9,802 bases of DNA, from positions 1,435 through 11,236 of the forward strand of contig NZAS01000016.1 of assembly GCA_002686195.1 (NCBI GenBank), given 5' to 3'. The stretch is from Candidatus Pacearchaeota archaeon. Its GTDB lineage: Archaea > Nanoarchaeota > Nanoarchaeia > Pacearchaeales > GW2011-AR1. This document shows positions 7,016 through 9,802 of the stretch, piece by piece (within the stretch, counting starts at the first letter, position 1; the number at the start of each line of letters is the position of its first letter). Both the position numbers and the translations under genes were made by a program. Below the pieces are notes generated by a model. The model had not been told where the DNA came from. It made no database searches and saw only the letters and a list, made by a program, of their open reading frames with translations.

Positions 7016-7754
7016 AAAGCACCCGTGTAGATACTGGCTGAATAAATATATCGTTAAATATGTCAGGACTAAAAGAACAATCATCCTCTACAAGAAAAAT
7101 TATCTTTTTTCTTAAAAAAGAACCAATAAAAGCATATAAAATACTATCAGTCACTATGTTTGAACATCTATTTACTTCATCAATACATTTTAAAGGATCT
7201 TGCCTTAGTGGTATGTGCCAAAGCTTCTCTCCTTTATCAAATAAATTCTGCTTAACAAATGATCTTAGATTACTGTTTGCTATGGCAATACCGTTTCTTC
7301 CGTCAACGCTTTTTGATCTTGGGCTATATCTTATATTAAACCCCTCGTTATTCCATTTCAAACCAAATATTTTAAAAAAAGAATCCAAAATATTAGTATC
7401 ACACTTATCCCTTAAGCAGTAATAACTAAAGAAATCTTTTACGTCATCACAGGTGAAACTTATAGCTCCATCACCAAATTTATATCCAATATATTTTTCA
7501 CATTCAATGGTGTTATATTCAATTAGATGAGATACCCTATCATCAAAACAGTATATCTTATCATAAGACTTTAAGTATGCATTATCAGCAACGCTTGTAA
7601 TTCCAGGTATGTGTGATAAAAATTTCCTACAATAGTCTGAACCACTAGACACCTCGATAGATGTATTTGGAAATCTTCTTCTTAATGGCATAACCACTGA
7701 AGATATAAGCATACAAAACTTTTTTGTATCATCAAATAGGATTAGAATATTCAT
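7002..7754 (-). CDS. Short GT9/heptosyltransferase-like glycosyltransferase
   Basis: A 250-residue protein resembling GT-B glycosyltransferases of the ADP-heptose:LPS heptosyltransferase type (GT9). The N-terminus has a Rossmann-like start (MNILILFDD), then a helix leading to MPLRRRFPNTSIEVSSGSDY and HIPGITSVADN, which matches the GT9 pattern of a helix, Arg-rich turn, second strand and 'p.id.v' loop. Residues 198-222 (SNIVTDSILYAFIGSFLRKK and the following strand) sit where GT9 enzymes place an Asp-Ser nucleotide-sugar loop followed by an alpha-beta unit. It is shorter than usual GT9 enzymes (about 320-350), and the middle is weakly conserved, so donor, acceptor and even activity are uncertain. 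It starts three bases after the 181-residue gene stop and overlaps the subtilase start by 14 bases. Beside a GT4 enzyme, it may add sugar to a phage or host glycan. Confidence 0.6.
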   Translation of the reverse strand: MNILILFDDTKKFCMLISSVVMPLRRRFPNTSIEVSSGSDYCRKFLSHIPGITSVADNAYLKSYDKIYCFDDRVSHLIEYNTIECEKYIGYKFGDGAISFTCDDVKDFFSYYCLRDKCDTNILDSFFKIFGLKWNNEGFNIRYSPRSKSVDGRNGIAIANSNLRSFVKQNLFDKGEKLWHIPLRQDPLKCIDEVNRCSNIVTDSILYAFIGSFLRKKIIFLVEDDCSFSPDIFNDIFIQPVSTRVLYAQD

Positions 7755-7757
7755 AAC

Positions 7758-8303
7758 TTACAACTCGATTATTGTAGCACCAGAATCTGGCTCTCCAGAA
7801 TCTTGAAGATCATCAATGTAGTCAGAAACTGATTTATTTATAATAATTTTTTCTTCTTTAAGATTGTTATTTTTAATATCATTAAATATTTTTATAAATT
7901 CATCATGTGTTAACTCTTCTAAATACCCAAGCTCTAACATCTTTGCAAACTTTTTGCTCAAAGATCCGTATTTAGACAATAAATCTCCACGTTTTTTAAA
8001 ATCATTAGAACTATTAAAAATCAAACCCTTCATATCATCAACTATCATAATCTGATTTTGGGCAGTTCTATAGTAAATTTCATGACTGTTTTTACTTCTT
8101 GAGATTTTAACGCTTGACACTCCAGATTTAATTTGACTTAACAAGTCATCAGAGTTTGTCCTATCAATATTATAAACACAATAATGTTCTTCATTCGGAT
8201 TTGCGGATAAATATTTTTTTAAAGTATCCATACTCACGGTATTAAGATGCTGTTTTTGAACAACAATAGCAGAACCTAGCTTGTCATTTAATAAAATAAT
8301 CAT
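7758..8303 (-). CDS. Hypothetical 181-residue protein between two glycosyltransferase genes
   Basis: I do not recognise this protein. Its first half alternates strands and helices (MIILLNDKLGSAIVVQ, EEHYCVYNID, VSSVKISRS, HEIYYRTAQNQIMIVDD). The second half is Lys-rich and helical (KKRGDLLSKYGSLSKKFAKM, HDEFIKIFNDIKNNN), and the tail is acidic (YIDDLQDSGEPDSGATIIEL). There is no membrane segment or signal peptide and only one cysteine. The ATG at 8303 overlaps the GT4 gene by 20 bases; GAGAT lies about 7 bases upstream. Its stop is three bases before the GT9-like gene. This position suggests a partner of the glycosyltransferases, but nothing in the sequence shows enzyme activity. Confidence 0.75.
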   Translation of the reverse strand: MIILLNDKLGSAIVVQKQHLNTVSMDTLKKYLSANPNEEHYCVYNIDRTNSDDLLSQIKSGVSSVKISRSKNSHEIYYRTAQNQIMIVDDMKGLIFNSSNDFKKRGDLLSKYGSLSKKFAKMLELGYLEELTHDEFIKIFNDIKNNNLKEEKIIINKSVSDYIDDLQDSGEPDSGATIIEL

Positions 8304-9687
8304 TTAATAATCTCTTTATGCTGTTTGATATTGCACGAATACCATATTCTTTTTTGAGCTTGTCTTGTAATTTTTTATTTCTTTTTTTAGCATCTTCTAT
8401 GTTCTCGAATACATATCTCATTTGAGATCTTAAATCGCCAATAAATTGATCAGATGTTAAATTTGGAAAAACATGATTATCCCAATAATGAACATGCATC
8501 TTTCCAGGAGACATGGGTGAAAATTCGTCTGGCTCAACTAAAAAACTATTATCATCATCCATAAAATCAAGTACGCCACTATATTTTGTAGTAATACATG
8601 GAAGTCCACATAGAGATGCCTCTGCTCCGGGGAGACAAAATCCTTCTCCTCGTGAGGGTAAAACAAAACAATCACAAGCATTATAAATTGATGGCATCAT
8701 ATTCTCAGGTATAAGCTTGCTATATCTGGCAATATGTGGTAATTCTTTTTTATCAATCTTTTCTATTATGCCCTGTATGTCGTTTTTAATAATCTCAGAC
8801 CTTTCAGGGCTATTTTGATATTTTGAAACTATCAACAAGCTTACATCATCCCTAGAGCTAAACTCTTCAAAATAAGCCTTCAACAAAGCATCATAACCTT
8901 TTCTATAACTCCATCCAAAAACGCTTATAAAAACAAACTTCTTCAACGGAGGGTCAAAGGTATATGACTCAACTCCCTCTTTATATAAATTAGAGTCTAT
9001 AAATGGATGCACAACTTTTACATTTGATACAATCTTTTGTTCTTCAAGAACTTCTTTACAAAAGTTACTAGTCACCCAAACGTCGTGATAATTTTTAAAA
9101 AGATCACCAAAATTGTCTGGAACTGTCTTAGCTTCAATGGTGGTATAGATAATTCTTTTCTTGCCAAAACTTCTTGACTCACTAAAAGTAGGTATTATAG
9201 AATCAATTTGTAAATCTACGTTTTTTACACCCAGTGTAAATTCTTTAATTTCTTCTAGTTCTTCTTTAGTCAATTGGTGCCTAAAGGTACTTGTTGAGTC
9301 TAAGCATACTTTATAGTTTAATCCAGATAGTATTTTGGCAAGATTTCTATTAACCTTACCATATCCAGTTTGATCAAAAACATGCCCACGTATCATCGCC
9401 GTTCTTTCTTCTGATGGTTCTTGAGAGTGATCTTCGTCTTTATTTGATAAATTATTTTTAGGGGATTGAGATCTTTTTTTGTCAATCTTTCTTTTGAGGA
9501 ATAATTCAATATTAGAGTCACCATATTCTACTGGTTCTATAAGCCCTTGAATCACACTCATCTGAAAGGCGTTTGACTTCAATATTTGATTTGGGGTTAT
9601 TTCTCTGATTTCTCCATCTTCATACGGGACGTGAATATTGATATCTCCAAGAAATATTGTATTTTTTGATACGTTCTTGTACTTCAT
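8284..9687 (-). CDS. GT4-type glycosyltransferase with extra N-terminal domain
   Basis: A 467-residue GT-B glycosyltransferase of the GT4 family (Glycos_transf_1 type). Residues about 96-245 are the acceptor-side domain, opening with MIRGHVFDQTGYGKVNRNLA; residues 249-467 are the nucleotide-sugar domain. Visible motifs are FGWSYRKGYDALLKAY (with the usual basic R262/K263), the sugar-binding SRGEGFCLPGAEA whose E348 and E356 form the E-x7-E pair, and GLPCITTKYSG. The enzyme should transfer a sugar from a nucleotide donor with retention; donor and acceptor cannot be read. Residues 1-55 form a small extra domain (FLGDINIHVPYEDG, ITPNQILKSNAFQMSVIQGL) joined by a Ser/Lys/Asp linker (about 60-95); similar short modules occur near phage structural genes. 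The ATG at 9687 is the first good start after the upstream stop and has no Shine-Dalgarno; a promoter candidate lies just upstream. The end overlaps the next gene by 20 bases. Confidence 0.92.
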   Translation of the reverse strand: MKYKNVSKNTIFLGDINIHVPYEDGEIREITPNQILKSNAFQMSVIQGLIEPVEYGDSNIELFLKRKIDKKRSQSPKNNLSNKDEDHSQEPSEERTAMIRGHVFDQTGYGKVNRNLAKILSGLNYKVCLDSTSTFRHQLTKEELEEIKEFTLGVKNVDLQIDSIIPTFSESRSFGKKRIIYTTIEAKTVPDNFGDLFKNYHDVWVTSNFCKEVLEEQKIVSNVKVVHPFIDSNLYKEGVESYTFDPPLKKFVFISVFGWSYRKGYDALLKAYFEEFSSRDDVSLLIVSKYQNSPERSEIIKNDIQGIIEKIDKKELPHIARYSKLIPENMMPSIYNACDCFVLPSRGEGFCLPGAEASLCGLPCITTKYSGVLDFMDDDNSFLVEPDEFSPMSPGKMHVHYWDNHVFPNLTSDQFIGDLRSQMRYVFENIEDAKKRNKKLQDKLKKEYGIRAISNSIKRLLNDYFIK

Positions 9688-9694
9688 TATACTT

Positions 9695-9722
9695 GTTATA
9701 TCGGAAAATATATTAAAGTCAA
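9695..9722 (-). promoter_or_regulatory. Candidate sigma70-type promoter before the GT4 gene
   Basis: On the minus strand, TTGACT (9722-9717) is followed by a 16-base spacer and TATAAC (9700-9695). Each box matches five of six consensus positions. The -10 box ends seven bases before the ATG at 9687, so transcription would start at or beside the start codon and give a leaderless or nearly leaderless message, in keeping with the missing Shine-Dalgarno. The region is AT-rich, so chance is possible. Confidence 0.35.
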
Positions 9723-9729
9723 TTGACTT
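9716..9729. repeat. 14-base perfect palindrome in the 43-base intergenic gap
   Basis: AAGTCAATTGACTT is identical to its reverse complement. It lies one base after the upstream gene's stop and overlaps the candidate -35 box. It could be an operator for a dimeric regulator, or a short hairpin (five-base stem, AATT loop) followed on the minus strand by a T/A-rich run, giving a weak terminator. This is the largest complete gap in the window. Confidence 0.45.
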
Positions 9730-9730
9730 A

Positions 9731-9802
9731 TTATTTCAATCGCTTGAACCAATTTTTCATCATCTTATTGGAATTTGCTAAAATATCTGGATTATTTAAA
9801 TC
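9731..9802 (-). CDS. C-terminal end of an unknown gene, 5' part outside the window
   Basis: The frame is open from the window edge to a TAA at 9733-9731, followed at once by a second in-frame TAA. It gives 23 residues ending in a basic, aromatic tail (MMKNWFKRLK). Direction and spacing match the other genes, and the tandem stops suggest a real gene end. The fragment is too short for a family call. The tail resembles the N-terminus of the large protein at the other end of the window (SNWLKRIK). Confidence 0.55.
   Translation of the reverse strand, partial: DLNNPDILANSNKMMKNWFKRLK

Noticed and set aside
7060..7422. Plus-strand open frame of 120 codons
   Set aside because: It is antisense to the GT9-like gene, which has a recognisable product and fits the operon; the plus frame has no recognisable domain.
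7835..7842. TATAAATA on the minus strand, identical to the T4 late promoter core, upstream of the GT9-like gene
   Set aside because: It lies inside the 181-residue gene, and the same octamer occurs at 1078-1085 deep inside another gene; in such AT-rich DNA, chance copies are expected.
1..9802. tRNA genes, CRISPR arrays, insertion sequences and long direct repeats
   Set aside because: Coding regions fill nearly the whole window; no cloverleaf, regular spaced repeat, transposase motif or terminal inverted repeat was seen by eye.

Overview
The window looks like part of the genome of an AT-rich tailed phage (Caudoviricetes, probably a large myovirus-like marine or aquatic phage). Eleven genes, two of them cut by the window edges, all read on the minus strand. 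They are packed almost end to end, with gaps of 0-43 bases and overlaps of 8-20 bases, and no non-coding stretch exceeds about 45 bases. The phage assignment rests on a PhoH-like P-loop ATPase, two proteins with virion-type beta-sandwich modules, a cupredoxin-like module of the kind seen in marine phage structural proteins, and several orphan small proteins. No terminase, portal, major capsid or integrase gene can be recognised, so the family is not fixed. I see no tRNA, rRNA, CRISPR array or insertion sequence.

In transcription order (right to left): the last 23 codons of an unknown gene (9802-9731); a 43-base gap holding a 14-base perfect palindrome and a sigma70-like promoter candidate; a GT4-type glycosyltransferase with an extra N-terminal domain (9687-8284); an unknown 181-residue protein (8303-7758); a short GT9/heptosyltransferase-like protein (7754-7002); a compact subtilisin-family protease with an intact catalytic set (7015-6182); a modular virion-type protein with an Ig-like N-domain, a 14-cysteine centre and a cupredoxin-like C-domain (6180-4846); a structural protein with an Ig-like N-domain and a possible neck/adaptor C-part (4843-3839); two unknown small proteins (3821-3501, 3508-3086); a PhoH-like ATPase (3093-2401); and a very large unknown protein running off the left edge (2365 to 1).

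How they may work together (inference): the right half looks like a cassette that builds and modifies a virion surface component. Two sugar transferases, a protease and a cysteine-rich, possibly metal-binding structural protein are joined to a structural gene in one transcription unit. The left half holds PhoH and orphan proteins of unknown role. The most unusual points are the lost axial methionine in the cupredoxin-like site, the 14-cysteine block sitting on a local GC-rich island, the subtilase embedded between structural and glycosylation genes, and the 788-plus-residue orphan.
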